A DNA stretch of 64,000 bases. Source: Periconia sp. R9002 (taxonomy: Eukaryota > Ascomycota > Dothideomycetes > Pleosporales > Periconiaceae). The first letter of the stretch is position 1. Each line of letters opens with the position of its first letter. The stretch spans positions 1 through 64,000 of the forward strand of contig JAMAHW010000078.1 in assembly GCA_023627715.1 (NCBI GenBank). The letters are read 5' to 3'. The position numbers and the translations under genes were made by a program. Under the pieces are notes generated by a model. The model was not told the origin of the DNA. It worked only from the letters and a program-made list of their open reading frames with translations, and did no database searches. Positions 12,280-22,428 of this stretch are shown here, piece by piece.

Positions 12280-14392
12280 TCATCGCTGGAAGGCGGCCAA
12301 GCCCTCGACGGCCTCGTGGGCCTGGTTGCCCACGGTGCCGGTGAAGTGGTCGACGTCGACGCTGGCCGTGACGGCGGCGAGGGAGCTCTGCTTCCCAGCG
12401 GCTATGGCGAGCACGGCGTCTGCGTCTACGACCGCTGCTTGTCCTTGTTCTGCGGGAGCCCTCCAGGCGACATGGTCATCGGGGCGCACCAGGACAGCAT
12501 CGCGCTCCCACACATGACGCAAATGCGGCTCGTTGGGTAGATGCAGCGTTTTGAGCGGTAGCTTTGGCTGTAGGCGGGCGGCGGCTTGTGCAAAAGCCTG
12601 CGCGTACTCGCCCGTCAGACTGAGATCCACCAGCGTGTACTCGGCGCCGGCGCCCAGGAGATCGAAGATGTTGGTTTGGTGTTGGTTCTCCAGGAATACG
12701 CTGGGAGCGCGCGCCCCCGGCCACGTCGACGGCACGTATCTCTTGACTTCCCACACGGGCTCCTCGACGCTGCTGTCGGCGAAGATGACGGGCGAGCCAT
12801 TGTAGCGGTAGCCCAGCTCGATGCCGTGGTCAGTGTTCTCGCCGTCGTGGTGCCGCACGAGCTCTGCAATCCTATCGCGCAGCGCCTGGCCCTCGCTCGT
12901 CGCCGCCGTCGCCAGCTGCGGCGCCTCCCGACACCACTCCATGTACGTCTTGTGCACTGAGAAATGTACTCCGGAGCGCTCAAGGTTGCGCGCCCCTACA
13001 GGCCGCCGCTCCGCCTCGTAGGACGCCAGGAGATGGGGCCCTCCATGCCCGGCCAGCACCGCCGCCAGCTTCCACCCAATGTCAAAGCTGTCCCCAACCG
13101 CCGTGTTCATGCCGTAGCCGCCTGTCGGGATGTTCTGGTGCGCCGCATCGCCCGAGATGAAGATGCGTTTGCCCGCCGACGCGTACTTGTCGGCCAGGTA
13201 GATGTTGGGCCGCCACGTGCTTGTCACGAGGATCTCGTCGATTTCAATCTCAAACGGCGTGCATTCGCCCCCAAGCGCCTTGTAGATGGCCGCCCTAACA
13301 TCTATGCCCGCCACATCCGTGCCCACCGGAACAGGGATATGAATCGTCCATGTGTCCACCTCGTCCTGGGAGATGATGATAGACCCGCTTGTGAAGAAGA
13401 TGTGCCAGAACTGGCCCTGCTTGTGCAGCCGGCTGACGTCTCTGGACTTGAAGTGGATGAGGTGCATCGCCGCCGGTCTGACAGTTTGATCATGTCAGCG
13501 TCTTGGTCATCAATCCCTGTGTATATATGTTATATAGTAGGAGGTGTTGGGATCTCTTACACCGGTCCACCCTCCAGCTTACTCCCAATAGCCTCTCTAA
13601 CCTTGCTTCCTGCCCCATCGCAGCCGATCACGTACTGCGAGCGGACTATATGCTGCTGGCCCGTCTGGTCCACCAATTTGCACTCGACGTGTGTGTCCAA
13701 CTCGACCAGCGACTCGAATTTCCAGCCAAAGTGAGTTTCGACTAGGGGATTTGCCTCGAGTTTGGGCTTGAGCCACGCTTCGAAGATGGCCTGGGAACAG
13801 CGCTGATAAGGCTCTCGAGGCATCGAGCCGTCGTTTTGCTCTCGGATGCGAGCTCGCCATCCATCGGCGGAGGGGAGGTGCTTTGCTTCAGATCAGACCA
13901 TATGTGCCTATGAGGAGGAGGGGAGGAAGGGGATGGCCGTCACCACGAACCCATTTCTCAATTAATTGTCCTCCCTCTGAAAGCCCGGTGCTGAAGTTGA
14001 CATCGAATGAGTAGTTCTGCGGGACTCCTGTCATTGACGAGTGCTTAGCTTCATGTTTTGCTCTCTCTCTCTCTCTTCATCTTTTCACCAACCGTCTTCT
14101 TCGTAGAGTTGCAGGGACGCTTACCGACTTCACGCAAGCCAGTGTCGACGCCTAGACGCTTGAGCAATTCCATGCTGCGGCAGTTGGTAATGTCCATCTT
14201 GGGCCATTTCGTCGTGGTGAGATTCCGCTCGATCAGCATGCACCGCGTCCCATTCTTGGAGAGCTGCAAAGCAGCAACTAGCCCTGCCGGTCCGGCGCCA
14301 ACGACCAGCACAGGAGTTGTATGCTCGACGGTTGCCTTTCTACGTTTAGACCTAGGTATGCATCTTCGCGCGGGGGAACCGTGACACACCAT
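12280..14392 (-). pseudogene. Phenol-hydroxylase-type FAD monooxygenase with a one-base frameshift
   Basis: Family homology predicts exons at about 14392-14125, 14028-13944, 13885-13561 and 13477-12280. The N-terminus has the FAD-binding GAGPAGLVAALQLS, the middle has GCDGAGSKVREAIG, and the third exon group carries HFKSRDVSRLHKQGQFWHIF and the FAD/ribityl motif GDAAHQNIPTGGYGMN. The C-terminal thioredoxin-like domain seems present. In the second exon the frame reads VPQNYSFDVNFSTGL, but a TTTT run (plus-strand AAAA, 13980-13983) shifts it to a stop; with one T fewer it would continue SEGGQLIEKWV as the family expects. The exons sum to one base over a multiple of three, and no GT donor is available before the stop. 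Either the gene is a fresh pseudogene or the assembly has an indel. The expected enzyme would hydroxylate a phenolic substrate with NADPH and oxygen. Confidence 0.7.
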
Positions 14393-15025
14393 GATTTTCG
14401 CTCCCTTGGCCCTTGGCGTTCCGTGTATTGAAGAAATTATCGGAGAATGCGGACAAGCGGTTATGAATCTCGAGGTAACATGGAATTCATTGTTGTTTCT
14501 AGATATGTACAAAAGGAGTGTGTGTTTCAAAGGAAATCCCGCCTAGAGGAAACGGATACCCATCTATGCCAGAATCCGTCCTAGTTTAATTTGATTCCTG
14601 CTCACTCTTGCGGCGTAGCTGTGAGATCAAGCAGCCAGAGCAACATCGCACCCAGTTTGTCGTTACCAATCTATAGTGTGCGCCTCGAAGATTACTCGTG
14701 TAAAAATAACTAATGCAGTCACATCGGAATAGGCGAGGTGCGCGGGTACTGCGTTCCGTGCTGGCGCTTGGAGTTGTCATGCATTTATCAGCATTATGTG
14801 AAGCGTCCACGATATCGCTTACTAACAAAGGACAACCTTCGGAAACGAGTCTTACCCGCGCCGCTGACTCCAGCGCAGCTTCCATTTCAAATCGTCTTCA
14901 CAAGAAGAAAAAAAGTATCTATTTGATGGATTTTCACTGTGACTTACAACAGGTTGTGTCATTTCAGAGCTAGCACATTGTATTGTTCGCCGGTAGTCCA
15001 CAGACAGTAATCATCAATCACAGCC
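14393..15025. other. Intergenic between divergent monooxygenase and pirin
   Basis: About 630 bp shared by the leftward monooxygenase and the rightward pirin gene, so it may hold a bidirectional promoter. No clear TATA box or recognised operator was seen, and no coding sequence is supported. Confidence 0.5.
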
Positions 15026-15977
15026 ATGACTACCCTCTCAAACATAAAACCGAGATCCATTCTCCAACAATTATTGAAGCCTGCCCATAGTCAAATAGGG
15101 GCGAAGATACATCAGCCTATTGGCTCCGGTGAATTTTCGGAGTTCATGCCATGCAAGACTCAACATCCTGAAGTCACGTCTTGGATATCAATGGCTGACA
15201 TAACCTTCAGTCCTCCTTCTTGATGATCTCACAGCAGAAGGTCAAAATTCTGGCTTCGGCGATCACCCTCATCGGGGCCAAGAGACGATCACATATATGT
15301 TAGAAGGGTCCCTAGTTCATCAGGACAGCAACGGAAACAAAGGCACTCTGCATACCGGCGATGTGCAAGCCATGCGTGCCGGCTCTGGCGTCATGCACTG
15401 CGAAACCCCTATCACCGACTCAAAAACCAATCGCTCATGGGGTATCCAACTTTGGATCGCGCTACCCGAGGCCAATCTGAACGACCCCGCGGCATATAAA
15501 GATATATCCTCTGCTGCGTGCCCGGTGTCGACGCCGGTACCTGGTGTCAAGGTAAAGGTGATTGCAGGAGAATCTTTCGGCGCCTCCATGTCCATCTGGA
15601 CAAGAGCACCTGCGTGGTACTTCGACATCACGCTCGCTGCGAAAGCCGGTCCGGTCACACTCCCCGTACCGGGAAATTGGAACGCGTTTTTGCATGTTAT
15701 CGAGGGCACGCCCAGTGTCGCTGGGTCGCGAGGCCGACCGCATGAGACGTTTTTCATGAAGAGAGATGGTGAGGGCATCTGGATTGAGAATCAGAGCAGC
15801 GAACCAGCAAGAGTTTTGTTGATTGCGGGGGATCCACTCGAGGGGCAGGAAATACATAGGATGGGGCCCTTTGTGAGCGCCAGTAAAAGAGGAATAACAG
15901 AGGCGATTCTGGATTTCCGGATGGGATCGAATGGGTTCGAGCGGGCGAGTCGATGGAAGAGCGATGCAGTGCACTAA
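15026..15977 (+). CDS. Pirin family protein, GC-AG intron
   Basis: Exons 15026-15152 and 15211-15977 encode 297 aa. The intron (58 nt) begins GCAAGA and ends CTTCAG with a GGCTGAC branch site. Only this GC donor restores the conserved pirin sequence FSEFMPFLLLDDL across the junction; the nearby GT candidates give either a frame error or lose the motif. The N-terminal cupin holds the metal ligands in DHPHRGQETITYMLEG and GDVQAMRAGSGVMHCE; a C-terminal cupin half follows. Pirins are iron-binding, act as transcription cofactors or quercetinases, and in fungi several are linked to oxidative metabolism of phenolics. Its neighbour is a phenol-hydroxylase-type gene, transcribed divergently. The role here is inferred only from family. 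Confidence 0.88.
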
Positions 15978-16486
15978 CTTAATCAAAAACCATGCTAGAC
16001 TGTCCTATGCACCTTGGTCTACCACGGGATTGAATCTTTCTATAGCTAGGCGTGTCTCCCTGCCAGCGCCAATTGTGAGGTCTCCGAACGTTGCCTCTTG
16101 ATATCTGCTCCTCATATATGGGAAAGTATCGCGTGGGGAGGAATAGCCGTGACGTTAAACTACATAGGTAACTAAGAACAAACTCGCTAATAAGCTTAAT
16201 TTAGAGATAACGTCAGCACCGTATGTGACCATGCCACTATTGAACGACTAAGGATGTAGTATGCATATCAGGAATCGATGCTGATGCGTGTATGTAATAG
16301 GTACCGTCGTACCGCCAAGTGTGAGAGGAGAGCTCGAAGGACGGCGCAAATTGGCAATGCGTGCGTGCGGCGAGGTACCCTGCATGTGCAACGGCCCCAG
16401 CAGTCTATAAGAAGGCAAGAAGTCTCGGTCTTACCCTTGCGCCAACCCTCACCATCGCCCTCATTTCCCTCTTGTCGCCGCTATCA
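15978..16486. other. Intergenic with likely promoter of thioesterase gene
   Basis: About 500 bp. A TCTATAA element at 16404-16410 lies about 80 bp before the next start codon. A CT-rich leader (about 16430-16475) precedes the ATG, as is usual in filamentous fungi. No gene is recognised. Confidence 0.5.
16404..16410 (+). promoter_or_regulatory. TATA-like element of thioesterase gene
   Basis: The sequence TCTATAA sits 77 bp upstream of the start codon at 16487 and is followed by a pyrimidine-rich leader. Position and motif fit a core promoter, with no experimental support. Confidence 0.4.
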
Positions 16487-17560
16487 ATGATGTCGACTAT
16501 TCTCAAGGATCAGATTGCGTTGCAGCAGCAGGACTCCCATACCTATTCCGCAAGTTATGATGCCGAATGGACTATAGGCCCCAGTACGTGGCACGCCTAG
16601 CTCTTTACACTGTGACAAGACGCACAGCATCGTGCTTACTTGTCATTGATATTCTTAGTGCTCCTCGGAGGCTGCATGGCTTCCGTCATCTATTCAGCCG
16701 CCCAAACGCATTTCTGCACGACACTCGCAAGTCAGCAACAACCAGATGTGCACACTCTTCACATTGAATTTCTCCGGCCATGCATCTCTGGTCCCTCTAC
16801 GATTGTTGTGACCGATTTGAAACTTGGCCAGGGATCATGCTTCATACAACTAAATGTGGCTCAAGAAAACGAAGTGCGATGCACAGCACTGGCCACATCT
16901 ACCAACTTTGCTGTTCAGATCGGACCTACAGCCAAGACAGATGTAGGTTTCTTGCCCAAGCTGCCGCCACTTCCAGACTGGAGAAAGGTGGAGGCAAACC
17001 AGCCAGATGAGAACTGGATTCCGTCCAAGATTATAGGAGAACTTCTCCCTCTCTTAAAGCGCATGACATTCCTGTACCCGGCCAAGGGCCAGCTGACAGA
17101 CGGTATCATTGATTATTGGTGCGCCTTTGATAAACCTGAGCGTTTTGAAGGCATCCACTTGGCCGTGCTCAGCGATGTTGCTCCTTCACCATCCGATACA
17201 CTGCTTCGCACAGAAAGTATCTTCGATGCGCACAAAATATACAGACTTAAAAAAGAAACTGCCGAGACAACACCGGGGAAACCAGCCATCATCAAAAATT
17301 CACTCAAGGAGGCTGCTCGGGCACAGATATGGAATGCAACATTGACAATGGATCTTCAATTCAAGAGGAGATTGGAGGAGGAGATGACGTGGACATTTAC
17401 CAGAGTCACTACTAGGACGCTAGAAGGCGGGAGAATGGATCTGGATTTGACCATCTGTGACGAGCAACTGGTACCAATATGCCTTGTGCGACAGGCCATG
17501 GTGGTTATTGATGCTAGGAGACGCTTTAAGGGTGATAAAGGCAATTCATCTAAGATTTAA
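16487..17560 (+). CDS. Acyl-CoA thioesterase-like (double hotdog) protein
   Basis: Exons 16487-16583 and 16659-17560 encode 332 aa, joined by a 75-nt intron (GTACGT...TTCTTAG). The N-terminal part, DAEWTIGP followed by MLLGGCMASVIYSAAQTHF, fits the thioesterase-like superfamily, where a Gly-Gly turn precedes a long helix. It is followed by strand-like HIEFLRPCISGPSTIVVTDLKLG, typical of the first hotdog. The C-terminal half (TWTFTRVTTRTLEGGRMDLDLTICDEQLVPICLVRQAMVV) resembles the last strands of the second hotdog. Such proteins hydrolyse acyl-CoA thioesters in the cytosol or peroxisome. The C-terminus (NSSKI) loosely resembles a type 1 peroxisomal signal but is not canonical. It lies tail to tail with the next gene. 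The substrate is unknown. Confidence 0.8.
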
Positions 17561-17702
17561 AACACATACGTATGCCGCTAAAAGGTTATTATTCTCACAC
17601 AATCAATCTTTGTATATCCTGTTTTTCTAAAGTAATTATATTTCTTGAAAAGAAGATAGATGCAGAGTACAATCAGACGGAGTCCCCTAAGCATGATCTA
17701 AT

Positions 17703-18641
17703 CTACCAGGAGGATTTGATCTCTTCGGGAATATATGTGAAGTCCCGGAGATTTCGATCTTGTGGACATGAATCCAATGGTTTGTATTTCTCGAAAAGAT
17801 CGGAGCCCGACGTCAAATACTCCAAGTCCAGTGGGGAAGCCCTCACATCATTCTCCTCCCAGGGTCCTCCCTCTAACCTGCTCGCGTAGTAAACCCAAGT
17901 CCAAGAGTTTATAACGCACGTATCAGCTTGTCGCGAGAAGGGTTCATCGGATACATGGATTTCCCCGACGTTGATTCCGGATGCTTGAAGAGCGCCCCAT
18001 AATTTTCGCCTTGCTGAATAAAAATTCAGGAAGTCGGAAATATGCTTGGGGGTTGAAATCCCGCCGTGGAGGTGGGGAAGAGCACATACAGCAGCGTCAT
18101 CGAATATGTTCAAACACCAAATTTCCTTACCGTCCTTGGAAAGGGTATCCTTTTTGACTAGTAAGCCTGCCCATTCATGGCCGTAGTTTCTCACAGGATT
18201 ATCAGCACTGAAATCGTCATAACCAGTCCAGCCAGCCAGTTCCGAAGCGAGGAAAAGTGTGCCCAGACCTTTCGCCCCGTTTTTTGCAACAGTCTTCAGT
18301 AGATCCGTTATGGTGCCGTAGAGATGATAATCGGGGTCAATGAGACCCGTCCCACGGAAGGCCTCAGCGTAGACAGCACGATCTTTCTCATCGAGAAAAA
18401 CTACCGGCCGGTCAACTAGGCGAAATGCGCTTCGACGAGGTGCTTCTTGGGATATTTTCCGTAGTGCGGCGGCTGCAGTCGCTCCTGACATCCATTGATC
18501 TATACCGTAACCGAATATCTCAATGTATGGCTCCGAATCAGACGCATACTGATCAAAAAGCGGGTTGTTCTGATCAAAAAGCGGACTGAAATCCTCGGTG
18601 TGTGATTTGCGAGCACGGAGACAAGAGCAGTAGGCGCCCAT
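17703..18641 (-). CDS. Orphan protein with N-terminal lipidation motif
   Basis: A single 312-codon exon starts at an ATG at 18641. I do not recognise the family. The N-terminus, MGAYCSCL, has Gly2 and two nearby Cys, as in N-myristoylated and palmitoylated membrane-anchored proteins. Residues ~20-31 contain an in-frame 7-residue duplication (PLFDQNNPLFDQ), mirrored in DNA as two copies of GATCAAAAAGCGG. The rest is a mixed alpha/beta, soluble-looking protein with aromatic-rich motifs (GYDDFSADNPVRNYGHEWAGLL, INSWTWVYYASRLEGG). There is no signal peptide and no transmembrane segment. The gene is tail to tail with the thioesterase, with stop codons about 140 bp apart. A cytoplasmic-face membrane location is inferred from the N-terminus alone. 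Confidence 0.65.
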   Translation of the reverse strand: MGAYCSCLRARKSHTEDFSPLFDQNNPLFDQYASDSEPYIEIFGYGIDQWMSGATAAAALRKISQEAPRRSAFRLVDRPVVFLDEKDRAVYAEAFRGTGLIDPDYHLYGTITDLLKTVAKNGAKGLGTLFLASELAGWTGYDDFSADNPVRNYGHEWAGLLVKKDTLSKDGKEIWCLNIFDDAAVCALPHLHGGISTPKHISDFLNFYSARRKLWGALQASGINVGEIHVSDEPFSRQADTCVINSWTWVYYASRLEGGPWEENDVRASPLDLEYLTSGSDLFEKYKPLDSCPQDRNLRDFTYIPEEIKSSW

Positions 18642-20432
18642 CTTATTTAAGCTCGGATTCGTTGGGTCGAGGGTGGAAGAAAAGTGAACCAGCGATTTGC
18701 AGAAGTTGGTAGCGTAAGGCTTAACAGATTCTTAAACAGGCTGAGACAGATTTTCAGGTTGTTTCTGAAGATTCATAGAGATGAATATGGCGATGGTATT
18801 ATATACTTGCAAAGCGGCATTGTATGGCTACTTTGTTCGCGAACAACGCTCTGTGAAAACCCCTTTTTGGCAAGTCCAACCAATCATTTCAAGTTATATC
18901 AGTGGCATTGTGAGAATCTCACGTCATGGATATACGTTTGGGTATCACTAGCTAAGAAAAAAACAATTATTATGAATATAGAAAGGGCGACCCGGCAGCC
19001 TGGAGTGGAACCGCGACTATGTGGGTAGTACCTGCCAATCAATGACTGGACCATAATTCGAGTTATTTGCGGGTTGCTCATAACTTTGTCAACCTAGCGG
19101 CTACTCCAAAAATTAATATTATACATATAAGAGCCATATGTGGTGAAAGGAAGAAGCTGATCATATTCAGATGGTGAGAGAGAGCTCTATATGGACATGC
19201 TAGGTGTTTGCTTCACCTATTGCTAGTACTTTGCTAGCAATCAGCGAACAAAGAACATCTAGAAACATCAAAGAAATCTATCCACATTCACACACAAACC
19301 GTGACAATACAGAAATTCTACATATTGGCACCAACCCAACAACTACTCCCTCTTACTATTACCAGGATCGGAAACCACATCAATATTTTCCTGTGGTGGG
19401 TCGGTCATTCCGACGGCTGATATGAAAAATCCGATGTTCGTTTCTATAAATAGAGGGGCTGTATGAACAATGTCAGAGTTTATGGCTCTTGCTCACGATA
19501 ACTCCACGATCACGCTACACTTGTACTTCCATAAAACGAAGTCGTGCCTCTTACACTAACCACGAAAGTATGATCTGCGCCATCACCTTGATAAGATTCT
19601 ATTTTAAGCATGTCAAAATTGACTGCTGGAAAATCTCGTTCACATATAAATCCATGGGTTCCTCTTTAAATAGAGTCGATGACCTGGGTGGATGTAACCA
19701 CCGGAGTGGAAATAATTTCTCAGAATTACTGCACACAATGCAACTTTCGTCCGGTCTGTGTCTCGGGAGAGGATTCGAAGAGAATGTTTCACTTCTACAT
19801 TCCTGGGTTGCGAGATTAATGTCGGCCAAAATCAAATGCATCATTAACGTCACTAGGTGAATACATGATGTCACGAGGAAGTCTCGACGACGACGACAAA
19901 GATCTTTTCTCATGGAAGGATGGAATGAAATCGCCCAAAAATAGGAGTTTTGTTCTCAAATTCCAACCTCGCACGGTTCGAGCGGTGAAATGACGAATAT
20001 TGATCACGTGACGAAAGCTTTCTCCCAGGGGGTGGATTGACTATCATTCATGTTGAGTAACTACAATTGCTAGTTGGTTCTTTTAGTGTCAATAGTAGCA
20101 CTTCAGGTTCTTCTACCTTCGCCTCGAAAGCCTGTTGTCCGCAACTGCGGGACACGTAATGGTAAGTGCCTGGCAAATATGTGAGAAATAAAAAGAAATC
20201 CGAGGGCCCGATTTTAACATAAGCGTTGTGCTCTTTGTAATCTACGTGACCGGCACAGTTTCTTCACTTCTACCTCGTATTTCTGCCTCATCAAAAAACC
20301 ACAAAAGAACTACATCTTACGCATCAAAACACACGGTTTCTCCCCGGACATCATTATAAAATCTGTGCAGGCTGACGTACAACGCAAACCATATAAAAAA
20401 AGATGACAGCAAAATGACCCGCACTAATGCTC
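18642..20432. other. Intergenic region with a tRNA-like element
   Basis: About 1.8 kb. It contains the orphan gene's upstream region (a TATATAAT-like element at about 18795-18804 on its strand), a degenerate pol III-like element at 18957-19053, and a TATA-like TCTATAAATAG near 19441-19451 that is not followed by a credible coding sequence. Several overlapping short frames around 19490-19910 show no motifs. Confidence 0.45.
18957..19053 (-). other. Degenerate tRNA-like / SINE-like element
   Basis: On the minus strand, TGGTCCAGTCA (from 19053) resembles a pol III A box. GGTTCCACTCC (19012-19002) resembles a B box (consensus GGTTCGANTCC), starting 41 nt after the A-box start, close to tRNA spacing. 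A T7 run (18963-18957) lies downstream and could terminate transcription. The acceptor and T stems do not pair well, so this is not a functional tRNA. It may be a decayed tRNA or a tRNA-derived SINE. Confidence 0.25.
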
Positions 20433-22428
20433 TCATCTCGCAACACGTTTCCTGCTCTGCTCAACGACGATAAAAACAAGCGCAACCAACATTCCCACAC
20501 CCCCGAGCGCAACCGCGAACCAGTAAGACGCCCTCATCCCGACAAGTCTCAGTTGCGTGATTTCAGGTCTCGTGTCCTCCAGGGGAAACTTATGGCGAAG
20601 ATTCGGCGGCAAGCTCTTCACTGCCTCCAGAACGACATACCTATCAATCGATGCCGCGACACCCAAACCGCAGGAGATGCTGTAGTTGACCATTGTGCTG
20701 ACAAGGCTGGCGGCAATGCCTTGCTGCTTCCTCGGGAGAGTTGAAGAGAGTAGCATGTTTGCGGCGGGGTAGCTGAGGTTCATCGCGCCTGGAGAGATGA
20801 GGATGGAGACGAAGGTTTGCGCCCAGTAGGTCTGTTGCAGAGGCATGGTGACGATGAGCAGCGCGCCGCCCATGAAGCACGTCATGGCGAGGAACATAAC
20901 CGGGCCGATACCTACGCGCTGGATAAGCCATACGGTCGAGAAAGCGAAAAAGACGCCCGTGATGGCTACCGGTGAGGTCTCGGCGGAGGTAAACAGCGCA
21001 GTGTGTCCACGAAGGTGCTCCAAATACAGGTAGAGATTGTACACCCAGACGCCGTGGGATGCCCATCCTGCTACGATGCAAGTCAATGCGAATATCGCCT
21101 CGACGCCTAGGCCGCGGATAGGAATGAGAGGATAGTCAGTAGCATAAAGCTCCACGACAATGAACACGACCAGGCAGACGATCCCGCCACCCAGCAGAGC
21201 CCCAATGTAGGGATTAGCCCAGGACACCAGAGGAGCTTGATTCAGAGCGAAATTCACGAGGATCAATCCCGAGACGCCGAATATGGTACCCCAGTAGTCG
21301 AATTCGGGACGTTGCGTCTTCTTCTCTTCCTCGCCGAGAACGTCATCGGCAGGTAGCACGAGGTAGGCGAGAATCATAGCAACGGTGCACGCGATCGAGA
21401 GACTCCAGAATGACCATGGCCACCACACCGATTCGGCGATGAGGGCAGAGAAAATGGCACCGACGGTGGCTCCGAGTGGACCACAGGCGCCGAAGAAGGC
21501 GAATCCGATCATTCGTTTTTGGCCTACGGGTAGTGTCCTTCCTATAAGCGCGACGGCGTTGGGTACCAGTAGGGCGGGGCCTGGATATTGGTGTTAATCT
21601 AGTATGTTACGTTGTAGCTGCGAAAGGAGATACTGACCTATGCCTTGAAAAGCACGACATATACTGAAGAAGATGTTGTTTGAGACGTAAGAGAACCCCG
21701 TGATGAGTGAAAACGACGCGAACCAGAGCCATCCAATGAGATAAACTCTCTTGTGGCCATACATATCTCCTAGACGACCTGTATTATCAATGTCAGTACT
21801 TTCTTTTTATCCTTCCATTGACCCTCGTCACTCTTGTTGTTGGAAGGAAGATGTCAAGAAGGAACTGATGATACATACCAGCAGGCAATATAAAAGTCCC
21901 AACACTCATACTAAACGACGACGAAAACCAACTCATAGTCCCGTAATCCTCGACCTTGAAGAACTTCGCCAAAACCAGTACGGGCGCGACACTCTGGTTC
22001 ATAGCCGCCAGCGAGAGAAACTGCGCCAGACACGTGATGGCGATGAACGCGGCTTCGCGGGTGCGACTCATAGACGGCATTGACGGCACGGCTTCAGACG
22101 ACGATGTAGGTTGCGGAGGGAACATGTCCAAGATGGCGGAGTTGCGCACACTGGTTGTGTACGTGCCTTCCTCGGAGCCCTCTCCCTTTATCTCTTCATC
22201 GCCGCCCCAGAGGCGCGAGACACGCGGGTTGAATGGGACCACCCAGGGATACGACCATCGTTGCTCGGGGTTAGTAGGACGGACCCTTGGAGCGCCGGTT
22301 TCTGCGCGAGATAACTTCCAGTATGCCTTTGAGGCTTCGGATGGCGAGGTCCTCGTGGTCGTTGATGACGACGACGACGACGAGGCTGGGTCCACCCAGG
22401 ACAGTTTACTCGGGGTGGAACTGTCCAT
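20433..22428 (-). CDS. MFS transporter, DHA2 (14-helix) type
   Basis: Exons 22428-21879, 21778-21638 and 21580-20433 encode 612 aa. The introns have donors GTATGT and GTCAGT and acceptors ATACAG and ATCCAG. A polar Ser-rich N-terminal tail of ~125 residues precedes the first membrane segment (AAFIAITCLAQFLSLAAMNQ). Motif A appears across the first junction as GRLGDMYGHKR. The sequence AFQGIGPALLVPNAVALIGRT fits the conserved region after helix 4 of the 14-spanner drug:H+ antiporter family (ATR1/AMF1-like in yeasts). Further helices follow to the C-terminus. Plasma-membrane export of a toxic or secondary compound is the usual role. It sits upstream of and parallel to the monooxygenase at 25-27 kb, but 2.7 kb separates them, so co-regulation is uncertain. 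Confidence 0.87.

Noticed and set aside
18957..19053. Functional tRNA gene
   Set aside because: The box motifs are present, but the acceptor and T stems do not pair, so it is reported only as a tRNA-like relic.
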